Source: Verrucomicrobiota bacterium
GTDB lineage: Bacteria > Verrucomicrobiota > Verrucomicrobiia > Chthoniobacterales > SZAS-18
Reading direction: 5' to 3'
NCBI GenBank assembly: GCA_019241085.1
Contig: JAFAXH010000050.1
Coordinates: forward strand, 1 to 35,169
DNA: 35,169 nucleotides
A program made the translations under genes and the position numbers. Positions 8,645-17,463 of the stretch are shown here, in pieces. Within the stretch, counting starts at the first letter, position 1; each line of letters begins with the position of its first letter. The notes beneath the pieces were generated by a model. That model was not told the DNA's origin, did no database searches, and worked only from the letters and a program-made list of their open reading frames with translations.

Positions 8645-8786
8645 GCCCGCGAAATACGCGAAAGGACGCGAAAGGAAAATGAGCGACTTGCCTTCCGTGT
8701 TGGTCACATCGTCTGCCAGCTTCGCGAAAGAACGTGAAAGGAAATAGAGCAAAAAAATTTTGCGTCCCTTCGCGTCTTTCGCGGGC
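8645..8786. repeat. Inverted-repeat cassette A (cgcgaaa words)
   Basis: The 164-bp spacer between the RmlC-like gene and the C-methyltransferase gene carries 21-nt arms at 8645-8665 and 8766-8786 that match in inverted orientation at 19 of 21 positions (core GCCCGCGAAA). Extra direct copies of the word CGCGAAAG sit at about 8668-8676 and 8721-8728. The layout resembles a REPIN, two inverted REP units around a short middle. Confidence 0.8.
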
Positions 8787-8793
8787 AACTTCT

Positions 8794-10035
8794 TCAGACC
8801 ACTTTCACCTCGGGAATGGGCACGATGAAGTTGCCGCCGCGGGCGCGGTAGTCGGCTTGTTGGGCGAGGATTTCGTCGGCGAAATTCCACGTCAGCAGCA
8901 ACGTGTAAGCGGGCTGGCGGGCGAGTAATTCTTCGGGGCTGACTATGGGTAAATGCAAGCCCGGCGAGAGGCGGCCTTGTTTCACCGTGGAACGGTCGGC
9001 AATGAAGGCGAGCGTGCCGTCCGGCGGCTGGACGTAATTGAGCAACGTGCTGCCTTTCGCGGACGCGCCGTAGGCGGCGAGCGTGTGGCCGCGCGCGCGC
9101 AGGTCGGCGAGGAGCGCGAGCAGCGTCGTTTTGATCTCGGCCACGCGCCGGGAAAAATCGCGGTAAAAATCGGCGGTGGCGATGCCGCGTTGCGATTCGA
9201 GCGCGCGCAGTTCGGCGACCGAATTTTCCGGCGCACGTGCGCCCGCGTGTCCGGCGAAAAGGCGCAGCGAGCCGCCGTGAATTGGCAGCCGTTCGACGTG
9301 AAAAATCTCCAGCCCGTGCCGCGCGAACAACGGTCGGACCGGCGTCAGCGCGAAGTAAAAAACGTGCTCGTGATAAATCGTGTCGAACTCGCAGTTTTCG
9401 ATGAAATCGAGCGCGTAGGGAAATTCGAGCACGACGCGGCCGCCGGGCGCGAGCAACGTTTTTAACCCGGCGACGAAATCGTTCGTGTCCGGCGCATGGG
9501 CGAAGACGTTGTTGCCCAAAATCAAATCGGCCGCGCGGCGCTCGGCGACGAGTTCTTTCGCGAATGTGTTGCCGAAAAATGCGACGCGCGTTTCGACGCC
9601 GATCTTGCGCGCGGCTGAGGCGATGTTGGCGGCGGGTTCGATGCCCAGCGCGGGAATGCCGCGGGCGACGAAATTTTTCAAAAAATAGCCGTCGTTGCTG
9701 GCGACTTCGACGACGAAACTCCCCTCGCCCAGCGCGAATTCCGCGATGTAACGCTCCGCCGCTTCATGGGCATGTCGCAGCATGGCGTCGGAGAACGAGG
9801 AAAAATAAAGGTATTCCGAAAACAACGCGACCGGCGGCACGAGATCGACGATTTGCAGCAGCCAGCAGGCGTGGCAAACGGCGAGGCGCAACGGGAAACG
9901 CGGCTCGGGTTTGCCGAGGTCTTCCGGGCGCAGGAGATTGTTGGCCAAGGGCTGCGCGCCGAGGTCGAGAATCAGTTCGCCGGCGCGGCTGTCGCAGGCG
10001 CGGCATTGGAAGGCGGGCAGCGAATGATTATTCAT
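8794..10035 (-). CDS. Sugar C-methyltransferase (NovU/TcaB9/TylCIII family)
   Basis: The 413-residue protein has the three-part layout of nucleotide-sugar C-methyltransferases. An N-terminal zinc module has C11, C14, C54 and C57. The SAM domain carries VVEVASNDGYFLKNF. The block FDTIYHEHVFYF contains the Tyr-His-Glu-His cluster that forms the active site in the studied enzymes. The C-terminal domain includes AAYGASAKGSTLLNY. These enzymes add a methyl to C3 or C5 of a 4-keto-6-deoxysugar, giving a branched sugar. The ATG at 10035 overlaps the rfbG stop (ATGA), so translation is coupled to the enzyme that makes the 4-keto substrate. The C3 versus C5 specificity is not readable. Confidence 0.92.
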   Translation of the reverse strand: MNNHSLPAFQCRACDSRAGELILDLGAQPLANNLLRPEDLGKPEPRFPLRLAVCHACWLLQIVDLVPPVALFSEYLYFSSFSDAMLRHAHEAAERYIAEFALGEGSFVVEVASNDGYFLKNFVARGIPALGIEPAANIASAARKIGVETRVAFFGNTFAKELVAERRAADLILGNNVFAHAPDTNDFVAGLKTLLAPGGRVVLEFPYALDFIENCEFDTIYHEHVFYFALTPVRPLFARHGLEIFHVERLPIHGGSLRLFAGHAGARAPENSVAELRALESQRGIATADFYRDFSRRVAEIKTTLLALLADLRARGHTLAAYGASAKGSTLLNYVQPPDGTLAFIADRSTVKQGRLSPGLHLPIVSPEELLARQPAYTLLLTWNFADEILAQQADYRARGGNFIVPIPEVKVV

Positions 10036-11213
10036 GCGGGGCGTTCGGGCGACAAACGCGCGTCCTTTGTCGCCCACGGCAGTCGGCGAAGTTCCGCCAG
10101 CGCGGAGTAAGCCGCAATCTGCGAGCGGGTGAAATCGAGCTGCGCGGCGTCCGCCGCGCGGCCAGCGTGGCGGCGTTGATACCAAAGCGCGGTCTGCTCA
10201 ATGCTTTCCTCGAAGCGCCACAGCGGACGCCAGCCGAGGACGCTCTCGGCTTTGTCGATGGCCAAATTCAAACGGCCGGCTTCGTGCGGCGACGGAGCGG
10301 CGGTGCCGGCGAGGACGCGGCGATTTTCCCAACGCCCGCCGGGCCAGACGCGGAGCAAGGCTTCGACGACTTCAAAGACCGGACGATTGGCGCCCGAGCC
10401 GGGACCGAAGTTGAAGGCGCTCTGCAACGACGCGGGCGCGCTACCGCCATCATGAGCGGAGGCGGCTCCGGCCAGGCACGCGCCGAGCCAGAGATAGCCG
10501 CTGAGGCATTCGAGCACGTGCTGCCAGGGACGCGACGCGTGCGGGTTGCGCACCGGGATCGGCTCGCCGGCCATGAGCGCCCGGACGCAATCGGGCACGA
10601 TGCGGTCTCGCGCGTAATCGCCACCGCCGATGACGTTGCCCGCTCGCGCGGTGGCGAGGCAGATGCACGGCGAATCGCTTGCTTGAAAAAACGCGCGCCG
10701 CCACGAGGCCGCGACCAATTCGGTGGCCGCCTTGCTCATGGAATACACGTCGTGTCCGCCGAGCGGATCGTTCTCGCGATAGGCAAATTCCCACTCGCGA
10801 TTTTCGTAGCACTTGTCGCTCGTGACCACGACGACGGCGCACGGCTGCCCGCGCCGGCGCACGGCTTCGAGCAGGTGCGCGGTGCCGAGGGCGTTCGTGG
10901 CAAAGGTTTCCAACGGCTCCGCGTAGGAGAGCCGCACGAGCGGTTGCGCGGCGAGATGAAAAACGAGGTCCGGCCCGGCGCGGTCCAGCGCCGCGGACAC
11001 GGCGGCAAAGTCGCGGATGTCGCCGCAGCCGTCGGCGTCGGCGGCGAGACGCGGGCGGATGATTTCGTAAAGGTTCGGCGTGGTCGGCGGATCGAGCGCG
11101 AAGCCGTGAACTTCGGCGCCGAGTTCGCGCAGCCAGAGCGCGAGCCACGCGCCTTTGAAACCGGTGTGGCCCGTGACGAGCACGCGCTTTCCTGAATAGA
11201 AACCGCCGAACAT
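10032..11213 (-). CDS. rfbG: CDP-glucose 4,6-dehydratase
   Basis: The 393-residue extended SDR starts with GKRVLVTGHTGFKGAWLALWL, the GxxGxxG loop with the HTGFKG spelling typical of CDP-glucose 4,6-dehydratase. VVTSDKCYENREWEFAYREND and DVYSMSKAATELV supply the SDK and YxxxK catalytic parts, and RAGNVIGGGDYARDRIVPD is a family hallmark. It converts CDP-glucose to CDP-4-keto-6-deoxyglucose. It follows rfbF, which makes CDP-glucose, and overlaps the C-methyltransferase gene. Position and motifs agree, so the assignment is firm. The protein is slightly longer than usual because of a small Ala/Ser-rich insertion around residues 250-262. Confidence 0.96.
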   Translation of the reverse strand: MFGGFYSGKRVLVTGHTGFKGAWLALWLRELGAEVHGFALDPPTTPNLYEIIRPRLAADADGCGDIRDFAAVSAALDRAGPDLVFHLAAQPLVRLSYAEPLETFATNALGTAHLLEAVRRRGQPCAVVVVTSDKCYENREWEFAYRENDPLGGHDVYSMSKAATELVAASWRRAFFQASDSPCICLATARAGNVIGGGDYARDRIVPDCVRALMAGEPIPVRNPHASRPWQHVLECLSGYLWLGACLAGAASAHDGGSAPASLQSAFNFGPGSGANRPVFEVVEALLRVWPGGRWENRRVLAGTAAPSPHEAGRLNLAIDKAESVLGWRPLWRFEESIEQTALWYQRRHAGRAADAAQLDFTRSQIAAYSALAELRRLPWATKDARLSPERPA

Positions 11214-11218
11214 ATTTG

Positions 11219-11321
11219 GACAGAATTAACAGAATTTTACAGAATTACTGAAGGTTGAAGCGCGGGAGCAAAATACGCGAATTTCCGCGTCTTTAATTCT
11301 GTAAATTCTGTTAATTCTGTC
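11219..11321. repeat. Inverted-repeat cassette B (acagaatta words)
   Basis: The spacer between rfbF and rfbG is almost fully occupied by an inverted repeat. The left arm (11219-11247) and right arm (11294-11321) carry three copies each of an ACAGAATT-type word and match nearly perfectly apart from one extra T. The centre holds a small GC dyad (ACGCGAA..TTCCGCGT, about 11275-11290). The DNA could form a long cruciform or the RNA a long hairpin inside the operon. Confidence 0.82.
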
Positions 11322-11341
11322 TAAAAATCCGCCTTCGTTTC

Positions 11342-12115
11342 TCACCATGTCTTCCACGGCGCGCGACCGCTTTGCCACATCTGCGTCAGGAGTTGCTGCT
11401 CGCGATACGTGTCCATGCACTGCCAAAAACCGGAGTGCGCATAGGCGCAGATTTTACCCTCGGCGGCGAGTGCGTTCATCGGCTCGTTTTCCAGCACGGT
11501 CGCGTCGTCGGCGAGATAGCCGTCGATGTTTTTGTTCACCACGAAAAATCCGCCGTTGATGTAGGCCGCCTGTTGCTCCGGTTTTTCTTTGAACGCGACC
11601 ACTTGCGGACCCTCGATGGTCAGGTCGCCGAAGCGCCCGGCCGGTTGCACGGCGGTGATGGTAAGGACCGGCTGATGTTTGCGATGAAACGCGATGGAGG
11701 CATTGATGTCGCTGTCGCACAAACCGTCGCCGTAGGTGAGCAAAAACGTCTCCTCGGGGATGAACCGCAACGCGCGTTTGAGCCGGCCGCCGGTTTGCGT
11801 GGCCTGCCCGGTATCGACGAGCGTGACAGTCCAGTCCTCCTCGTCGTGCGCGGTGTGATATTGAATCTGCGGATGCTCGCCGAGCCGGATGGTCACGTCC
11901 GAAGTGTTCCACTGATAGTTGCGGAAATACTCTTTAATCACCTCGCCCTTGTAGCCGAGGCAGAGGACGAATTCCTTGTGCCCGGCGGCGGCATAAAGCT
12001 TCATGATGTGCCAGAGAATCGGCTGCGGACCAATCGGCACCATCGGCTTCGGGCGATACTCGGTTTCCTCGCGCAGGCGCGTGCCGAGACCGCCGCAGAG
12101 GATGACGACTTTCAT
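11342..12115 (-). CDS. rfbF: Glucose-1-phosphate cytidylyltransferase
   Basis: The 257-residue protein has the nucleotidyltransferase signature VVILCGGLGTRLREET followed by YRPKPMVPIGPQPILWHIM, and later LTYGDGLCDSDI, the metal-binding aspartate region. GGFFVVNKNIDGYL and GFWQCMDTYREQQLL are typical of RfbF. It makes CDP-glucose from CTP and glucose-1-phosphate. The length matches the family exactly when the ATG at 12115 is used. It precedes rfbG in the same direction, with cassette B between them. Confidence 0.96.
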   Translation of the reverse strand: MKVVILCGGLGTRLREETEYRPKPMVPIGPQPILWHIMKLYAAAGHKEFVLCLGYKGEVIKEYFRNYQWNTSDVTIRLGEHPQIQYHTAHDEEDWTVTLVDTGQATQTGGRLKRALRFIPEETFLLTYGDGLCDSDINASIAFHRKHQPVLTITAVQPAGRFGDLTIEGPQVVAFKEKPEQQAAYINGGFFVVNKNIDGYLADDATVLENEPMNALAAEGKICAYAHSGFWQCMDTYREQQLLTQMWQSGRAPWKTW

Positions 12116-12145
12116 GGATTTTTTAATGAACCCACGCCCGCGCAT

Positions 12146-13123
12146 TCAGGCAACCGCCGCCGGTCTGCGCCCTCCAACGTGGTGCGCAAGGAACCACTCA
12201 TAAGCGGACGCGATGCCCGCGCGCAGACCGATGCGCGGCACCCAGCCGAGCGCGCGCACGCGGGAAACGTCGAGTAGCTTGCGCGGCGTGCCGTCGGGCT
12301 GGCTCGTGTCCCAGACAATCTCGCCAGTGAAGCCGACGATCTCGCGCACGATTTCGGCGAGTTCCTTGATCGTCACATCCTCGCCCGTGCCGAGATTGAT
12401 GATCTCGTCGGCATCGTATTTTTCCAGGAGCACGCGGCAGGCTTCGGCGAGGTCGTCGGCGTGCAAAAATTCCCGCCGCGGTGCGCCGGTGCCCCAGAGC
12501 GTCACGCTCCCCTGCCCTTTCGCGCGGGCGAGGTGAAACTTGTGAATCAACGCCGGCAGGACGTGCGAGCCTTGCAGGTCGAAATTGTCGTTCGGGCCGT
12601 AAAGATTCGTCGGCATCGCGCTGATAAAGTGCGCGCCGTATTGCCGGCGATACGCTTGACAGAGCTTGATGCCGGCGATCTTGGCGATGGCGTAGGCTTC
12701 GTTCGTCGGCTCCAGCAGCCCCGTGAGCAACGATTTCTCGCGGATCGGCTGCGGCGCGAGTTTCGGGTAAATGCACGAGCTGCCGAGGAAGAGCAGCTTG
12801 CTCACGCCGACGGCATGGGCGCTCTCGATGATGGCGTTCTGAATCTTCAGATTTTCCAGCAGGAACTCGACGGGAAAATCGTGGTTCGCCTTGATGCCGC
12901 CGACCTTCGCCGCTGCCAGCACGACGAACGCCGGGCGTTCTTTTTCAAAAAAATTGCGCACCGCCGCGGCATCGCGCAGGTCGAGTTCGGCGCGAGTGCG
13001 GGTGACGATCTCCCACGGCTCGCCGGCGTCCGCGCGTCGCCGTTCGAGCGCGCGCACGATGGCGCTGCCGACGAGGCCGCGATGGCCGGCGACGAAGATG
13101 CGGGATGGGTGGCTGGCGTTCAT
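12146..13123 (-). CDS. fcl: GDP-L-fucose synthase
   Basis: The 325-residue SDR begins RIFVAGHRGLVGSAIVRAL, the classic GDP-fucose synthase nucleotide-binding loop. VVLAAAKVGGIKAN, LFLGSSCIYPK and EAYAIAKIAGIKLCQAY (YxxxK) are all diagnostic. It performs the 3,5-epimerisation and 4-reduction of GDP-4-keto-6-deoxymannose to GDP-L-fucose. It lies directly downstream of gmd, the preceding pathway step, with only cassette C between them, and 30 nt before rfbF. The C-terminus ends in a short basic and alanine tail. Confidence 0.96.
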   Translation of the reverse strand: MNASHPSRIFVAGHRGLVGSAIVRALERRRADAGEPWEIVTRTRAELDLRDAAAVRNFFEKERPAFVVLAAAKVGGIKANHDFPVEFLLENLKIQNAIIESAHAVGVSKLLFLGSSCIYPKLAPQPIREKSLLTGLLEPTNEAYAIAKIAGIKLCQAYRRQYGAHFISAMPTNLYGPNDNFDLQGSHVLPALIHKFHLARAKGQGSVTLWGTGAPRREFLHADDLAEACRVLLEKYDADEIINLGTGEDVTIKELAEIVREIVGFTGEIVWDTSQPDGTPRKLLDVSRVRALGWVPRIGLRAGIASAYEWFLAHHVGGRRPAAVA

Positions 13124-13144
13124 CGCCGAAAGTAGCTTAAAAAA

Positions 13145-13284
13145 AGCTCTAAGCTCGAAGTTCTAAGCTCTAAACAAGTTCAAAGCTCCAAATGCCAAGT
13201 TCAATGGTCAAAGCACGCGCCGTCCTCGTTTTTGAGCTTCGAACTTTGATCTTGTTTCGAGCTTAGAACTTCGAGCTTAGAGCT
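13145..13284. repeat. Inverted-repeat cassette C (agctctaagctcgaag words)
   Basis: The gmd-fcl spacer is an inverted repeat with perfect 26-nt arms at 13145-13170 and 13259-13284. The similarity continues inward for about 20 more nt with a few mismatches (AAACAAG.TCAAAG). The arm itself is built of the words AAGCTC and AAGTTC. The middle part (about 13205-13230) is unrelated GC-rich DNA. Confidence 0.88.
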
Positions 13285-13286
13285 AC

Positions 13287-14297
13287 CTACTTCCGAATAT
13301 CCTTGCCGCTCATCTGGTGCTTGAGCATGGCGATGTCGGCTTCGGTCATGATGCGCACCAGTTCGGCAAACGTCACCTTCGGCGACCAGTTGAGTTGCTT
13401 CTTCGCCTTCGTCGCGTCGCCAATGAGCAGCTCGACTTCGGCGGGCCGATAGTAGCGCGGATCAATTTCAATGAGGCTTTCCCAATCCTTGATTCCCGCG
13501 TGCGCAAACGACAGGTCCAGAAACTCGCGGATCGTGTGCGTTTCGCCCGTGGCGATCACGTAGTCGTCCGGCTTCTCCTGCTGCATCATCAGCCACATCG
13601 CCTCGACGTATTCCGGCGCGTAACCCCAGTCGCGCTTCGCGTCGAGGTTGCCGAGATACAGCTTGTCCTGGATGCCAGCCTGGATGCGGGCGACAGCGCG
13701 GGTGATTTTGCGCGTGACGAACGTTTCGCCGCGCCGCGGGCTTTCGTGATTGAAAAGAATGCCGTTGCTGGCGTGCATGTTGTAGCTCTCGCGGTAATTC
13801 ACCGTCAGCCAGTAGGAAAACACCTTCGCCGCGCCATATGGGCTGCGCGGATAAAACGGCGTCGTCTCCCGCTGCGGCACCTCTTGCACGAGACCAAACA
13901 TCTCGCTGCTGCTGGCCTGGTAAAAGCGCGCCTGCGGGCACGCGCCGCGGATCGCTTCGAGCAACCGCACGGTGCCCGTGCCGGTGACATCCGCGGTGTA
14001 TTCGGGAATGTCGAAGGAGACGCGCACGTGGCTCTGCGCGCCGAGGTGATACACCTCGTCCGGCTGGATCTCGTCGATCAGCTTGAACGTGCTCACCGAG
14101 TCGCTCAAGTCGCCGTAGTGCAGGAAAAGGTGCGCGCGTTTTGAGTGCGGGTCCTGGTAGATCGGATCGAGCCGCTCGGTGTTGAACGTGGACGCACGGC
14201 GGATGAGTCCGTGGACCTCGTAACCTTTTCCAAGCAGCAGCTCGGATAGATACGAGCCGTCCTGACCGGTGATCCCCGTGATGAGTGCTTTCGGCAT
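13287..14297 (-). CDS. gmd: GDP-mannose 4,6-dehydratase
   Basis: The 336-residue protein begins [20 protein letters not shown], the GMD cofactor loop, then [46 protein letters not shown] and [12 protein letters not shown] (YxxxK) are family signatures. [16 protein letters not shown] near the C-terminus is also typical. It converts GDP-mannose to GDP-4-keto-6-deoxymannose. The start at 14297 is chosen because it aligns with the family N-terminus; the open frame upstream is antisense shadow of uppP. It is the first gene of the leftward sugar run and stands divergent from uppP. Confidence 0.97.
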   Translation of the reverse strand: MPKALITGITGQDGSYLSELLLGKGYEVHGLIRRASTFNTERLDPIYQDPHSKRAHLFLHYGDLSDSVSTFKLIDEIQPDEVYHLGAQSHVRVSFDIPEYTADVTGTGTVRLLEAIRGACPQARFYQASSSEMFGLVQEVPQRETTPFYPRSPYGAAKVFSYWLTVNYRESYNMHASNGILFNHESPRRGETFVTRKITRAVARIQAGIQDKLYLGNLDAKRDWGYAPEYVEAMWLMMQQEKPDDYVIATGETHTIREFLDLSFAHAGIKDWESLIEIDPRYYRPAEVELLIGDATKAKKQLNWSPKVTFAELVRIMTEADIAMLKHQMSGKDIRK

Positions 14298-14432
14298 GGC
14301 GGAAAAAGGGATGGACGAGGGCCGGCGCAGCGTCAACGAAAAATAAACCTTTGCCAAGACCGCGGGCCACCCCGAAATACACCGCTCCGCCGCGCCGGAA
14401 GGCCGCCGCATTCCTCGATCCGACCCACCGTC

Positions 14433-15317
14433 ATGTATCTTTTGAAAATCCTGCTCCTTGCCGTCGTGCAAGGTCTTTGCGAGCTGTTGCCCGTCTCCAG
14501 CTCCGCCCACGTCATCGTCGCCGCCAAGCTCCTCGGCCTCGATCCGACAAGTCCGGAAATGACCCTGCTCCTCGTGGCCCTGCACACGGGCACGATGTTT
14601 GCCGTCATCGTTTATTTCTGGCAAACCTGGCGGGCGGAATATTTCGCCTCCGCGGCAGTCTTTTGGCGCGCGGCGCGGCAGGTCGTCATCGCCACGGCGG
14701 CCACCGGCGTCATCGGGCTTTGCCTATTGGTATTGATTGAAAAAGTCATCCTCCGCGGCCAGCCGCACGCCGAGGTCGAGCATCTGTTTGGCAACCTCAC
14801 GCTCGTTGCCGCCGCGCTGGCCGCCGTCGGCGTTCTCATCATCATTGCCGGCGGCAGTCGGGAAGCTGCGGCCGCGGCTCACAGCGAAGGCGGCAACCGC
14901 GAGTTGCACGCGCCGCAAAGCCTCTGGATCGGCGCGGTGCAAGGCTTGTGCCTGCCATTCCGCGGCTTCTCGCGCTCCGGCGCGACCATTTCCACCGGCC
15001 TGCTGCTCGGCGTCGCCCGGCGGCGGGCAGAGAGTTTCAGCTTCGCCCTAGCCGTGGTGCTGACGCCGCCCGTGATCGTGCGCGAGGTGCATCGGCTGAT
15101 GAAAGCCCGCGCGGAAGCCGCCGCTCATGGCGAGGTGCTGATCCATTGGTCGGGCACCGCCGTGCCGTGCGTGCTCGGGATGGTTGCCAGCTTTGTCGCC
15201 GGTCTGCTCGCGTTGCGCTGGTTGTCGCGCTGGCTCGAGCAAGGCCGCTGGCGGCTCTTTGGCATCTATTGCCTCGCCGCCGCCGTCGTCGTCTTCCTGC
15301 TCGGCCGGTATTATTGA
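14433..15317 (+). CDS. uppP: Undecaprenyl-diphosphate phosphatase (BacA/UppP family)
   Basis: The 294-residue membrane protein carries both UppP signatures. Q13 and E17 in [15 protein letters not shown] give the (E/Q)xxxE motif, and RGFSRSGAT (177-185) matches the PGxSRSxxT motif. It recycles undecaprenyl pyrophosphate to the monophosphate carrier used by glycan assembly, here next to a polysaccharide cluster. Two oddities are visible: the proline of the second motif is arginine, and the glycine of the usual SSGH is alanine. The family's catalytic serine and arginine are kept, so activity is likely. The gene ends in an 11-bp hairpin terminator. Confidence 0.93.
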   Translation: MYLLKILLLAVVQGLCELLPVSSSAHVIVAAKLLGLDPTSPEMTLLLVALHTGTMFAVIVYFWQTWRAEYFASAAVFWRAARQVVIATAATGVIGLCLLVLIEKVILRGQPHAEVEHLFGNLTLVAAALAAVGVLIIIAGGSREAAAAAHSEGGNRELHAPQSLWIGAVQGLCLPFRGFSRSGATISTGLLLGVARRRAESFSFALAVVLTPPVIVREVHRLMKARAEAAAHGEVLIHWSGTAVPCVLGMVASFVAGLLALRWLSRWLEQGRWRLFGIYCLAAAVVVFLLGRYY

Positions 15318-15346
15318 AAAACGAAAGCGTCCGCTGCTTTCGTTTT
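15318..15346. terminator. Bidirectional hairpin terminator
   Basis: An 11-bp perfect stem (AAAACGAAAGC, 15318-15328, with its complement at 15336-15346) encloses a 7-nt loop. It fills the gap between the convergent uppP and MBL-fold genes. A/T-rich stem ends on both sides let it serve either direction. Confidence 0.85.
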
Positions 15347-16240
15347 CTAAAAACCGACCCGCATTCCGTCGCGCATCACCGCGATCTCACCGATCTGCGG
15401 CAGCCGTTGTCGCGCCAGTGACAGGATTTCCGCTGCGCGCGCGGCATTCTCCACCGACAGATGCGTCAGCCACAATCGCGCGACCGGTTTGCCCGCCAGG
15501 AAATCACAGAGTGCCTCCGGCTCGAAGTGCGCCAGTTCGCAGATCAACGCATCGACCGGTCTGCCGTCGCGGAAGTGCGGCTCCAGGTCGGTCGGCGCGC
15601 CGAGGTCCGCCGAATAAACCACCCGCCAGCCGCCGCTTTCCAACGCCAGGCTGTAGGGCTTGAAACGTTCCGTCGTCGTTGGGTCGATGCGCTGGCGCAA
15701 GCCGTCGAGGTGCGTCGTCAACGCCGTTGTCACCCGCAACTCGCCACCGCCAGGCAACACGAGCGTCGCGGCACCTGCCGCGGTGTCCTCCCAAGCGTGC
15801 CATTCCAAGGGAAAGCCGATCAGCTTGTCCGGCAGATAGACCGCTTCGAGCCAGGCCCGCAATGGCGCGATGAGTTCGCGCGGGAGATAAATCGGCAGCG
15901 GGCCATCGCGCTTTGGCAACGTCGGTGTGCCGCTGCCGCGCGCCGCTGGCGTGATCCCCTTCCCTGTCTCCGGCTCGACCGGCTTGCGCCGGAAAGGCTC
16001 CAACCACGCGCCTTGCAAAAACATCGGCAGCCCGCCCACGTGGTCGGAATGCCCGTGCGAAATGAGCACCGCCGCGATGGACCGAAACGGCACGCCCAGC
16101 CCTTGCAACCGCTGGCTGCACGGCTCGCCGGCGTCGAGCAGCACGCGTTGGCCCGCCTCCATTTCCAGCAGAATGGACGCGTGAAACCGGTCTGCCATCG
16201 GCAGCCCGCAAGCCGTGCCGAGAAAGGTAAAGGCGGGCAT
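15347..16240 (-). CDS. MBL-fold metal-dependent hydrolase (ribonuclease Z-like)
   Basis: The 297-residue protein has the metallo-beta-lactamase signature SHGHSDHVGGLPMF at residues 61-74 (HxHxDH: H62, H64, D66, H67). Later ligands are plausible in TTHLDG, VYSADLGAPTDL and LWLTHLS. The opening FTFLGTACGLPMADR resembles the RNase Z group, which start with a short strand and a glycine-rich turn. Enzymes of this branch cleave phosphodiesters such as tRNA 3' trailers, but many act on small substrates. It converges with uppP and diverges from the GYF-domain gene. The exact substrate is open; the region GKGITPAARGSGTPTLPK is an unassigned insertion. Confidence 0.85.
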   Translation of the reverse strand: MPAFTFLGTACGLPMADRFHASILLEMEAGQRVLLDAGEPCSQRLQGLGVPFRSIAAVLISHGHSDHVGGLPMFLQGAWLEPFRRKPVEPETGKGITPAARGSGTPTLPKRDGPLPIYLPRELIAPLRAWLEAVYLPDKLIGFPLEWHAWEDTAAGAATLVLPGGGELRVTTALTTHLDGLRQRIDPTTTERFKPYSLALESGGWRVVYSADLGAPTDLEPHFRDGRPVDALICELAHFEPEALCDFLAGKPVARLWLTHLSVENAARAAEILSLARQRLPQIGEIAVMRDGMRVGF

Positions 16241-16288
16241 GGTGAAATGGCTTTATCGGTAAAGCACCGCGACCTCGTCAAAGGAAAA

Positions 16289-16311
16289 GCAACCCACTTG
16301 TCGAGGGTTGC
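16289..16311. other. Small hairpin in a divergent spacer
   Basis: A perfect 7-bp stem (GCAACCC / GGGTTGC) encloses a 9-nt loop. It lies between the divergent MBL-fold and GYF-domain genes, in the leader of one or both. No poly-U tract follows, so a terminator is not indicated; an operator or leader structure is possible. Confidence 0.4.
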
Positions 16312-16375
16312 TGCCGTCTGTTAGACGTTTCGCCGGTCAGCACTTTCTTTCGTTCAACGTTGCTACATTTTTCCC

Positions 16376-17440
16376 ATGCAAATTTATATCAACCGCGGCG
16401 GGCAACAGTTGGGGCCTTACGACGTGGACGCGATCAAGGCTGGGTTGCAAGCCGGCTCGTTTTCGGCCGGCGACCAGGCTTGGTATGAAGGCGCGCCGGG
16501 CTGGGTGCCGCTGTCCACGCTGCCCGGATTCACCGATTTCGCCGCGCCGCCGCCCGCGCCGTTTCCGCCTCCGCCCGCCGCGCCGGGGATGATGTATCCG
16601 GGCACCTATCCCGCGCCGCAGCGCCAGGGGGGAAACAAGGCGTGGGTCTGGATCGCGTCGGGTTGCGGATTTTTGCTGCTGCTTGCCGTCGGATTTTTGG
16701 GCGTCGTCGGCTGGATTGGCTATCGCAAGAAGCAGGAAATCACCCGCGAGATCGAGCGTTCACTGGCGGAGAGCAACGGAAGTAATACTCCAGGAAACGC
16801 CACGCCGGGCAGTCCTGCCTCGACCCCGCCGGCGGCACCGACGCCCCCCGCGGCAGCACCCGCAGCCGGGATGCGCCGCTTCGTGAGCGATCGCTCACGC
16901 TACGACGGCGAGCGGGCGCAGTATTTCGTCGATTTTACCTACGATTATCCGGCAACCTGGACCGTTCTCCAAGGCGATCAAACCAAGGGTGCCGGGAATT
17001 TCGTCGAAACCGTGCACACGCTGCGCACAGCCGCGGGCAGCGTCGATGCGGAGAAATTCAACGTTGGCAACTTCCACGGCATCGGCATGTCTTCGGCCGC
17101 GCGCGTGGTGACGACCAACGGCTCGTCGCTCGTCGGGCAGTTGGAGATGCAGTTGACCCAAACTCTGCCGAATTACAAAAAAATCTCCGAAGGCCGGACC
17201 AAAGTCGGGAACTACGAAGCCTACGAGCTTCGCGCGTCGGCCCGGATCAGCAACGCCGGCTCCAAGGACACGGACATCTGGATGCGCTGGATCCTGGTCG
17301 CGCCGTCGAACAACAGCGCCAACGGGGTCGTGCTGGCGCTGATCACGACTTCGCAGATTCCCGGCATGCGCGGGATCGAGGACGTGGGCACCAAAGGCGA
17401 GCTGGCAGCGATACTCAGTTCTTTTCGCTTTGGGAAATAA
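16376..17440 (+). CDS. GYF_2-domain membrane protein with C-terminal extracytoplasmic domain
   Basis: The 354-residue protein starts with a GYF_2 (DUF4339) domain, residues 1-55: IYINRGGQQLGPYDVDAI, then GLQAGSFSAGDQAWYEGAPGW. A proline-rich linker (about 56-82) precedes one membrane helix (about 91-113, WVWIASGCGFLLLLAVGFLG). A second low-complexity Pro/Ala linker (about 133-165) leads to a domain of about 185 residues with VDFTYDYPATWTVL, similar in style to PsbP-like or DUF1795 stress proteins. GYF domains bind proline-rich peptides, so the cytoplasmic end may dock a partner or its own linker. Function unknown; it stands as a single gene. Confidence 0.82.
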   Translation: MQIYINRGGQQLGPYDVDAIKAGLQAGSFSAGDQAWYEGAPGWVPLSTLPGFTDFAAPPPAPFPPPPAAPGMMYPGTYPAPQRQGGNKAWVWIASGCGFLLLLAVGFLGVVGWIGYRKKQEITREIERSLAESNGSNTPGNATPGSPASTPPAAPTPPAAAPAAGMRRFVSDRSRYDGERAQYFVDFTYDYPATWTVLQGDQTKGAGNFVETVHTLRTAAGSVDAEKFNVGNFHGIGMSSAARVVTTNGSSLVGQLEMQLTQTLPNYKKISEGRTKVGNYEAYELRASARISNAGSKDTDIWMRWILVAPSNNSANGVVLALITTSQIPGMRGIEDVGTKGELAAILSSFRFGK

Positions 17441-17463
17441 CTGCGCATGGGCGGCAGAAAAAT

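Noticed and set aside
8630..8890. N-terminal extension of the RmlC-like protein
   Set aside because: The added 87 residues are coded by repeat cassette A and adjacent DNA and do not resemble the family. The ATG at 8629 gives the normal length.
9564..11195. Open frame of 543 codons on the plus strand
   Set aside because: It is antisense to the C-methyltransferase and rfbG genes, which are firmly identified.
14298..14624. N-terminal extension of GMD by about 109 residues
   Set aside because: The extension overlaps the start of uppP on the other strand and has no family similarity; [14 protein letters not shown] is the usual N-terminus.
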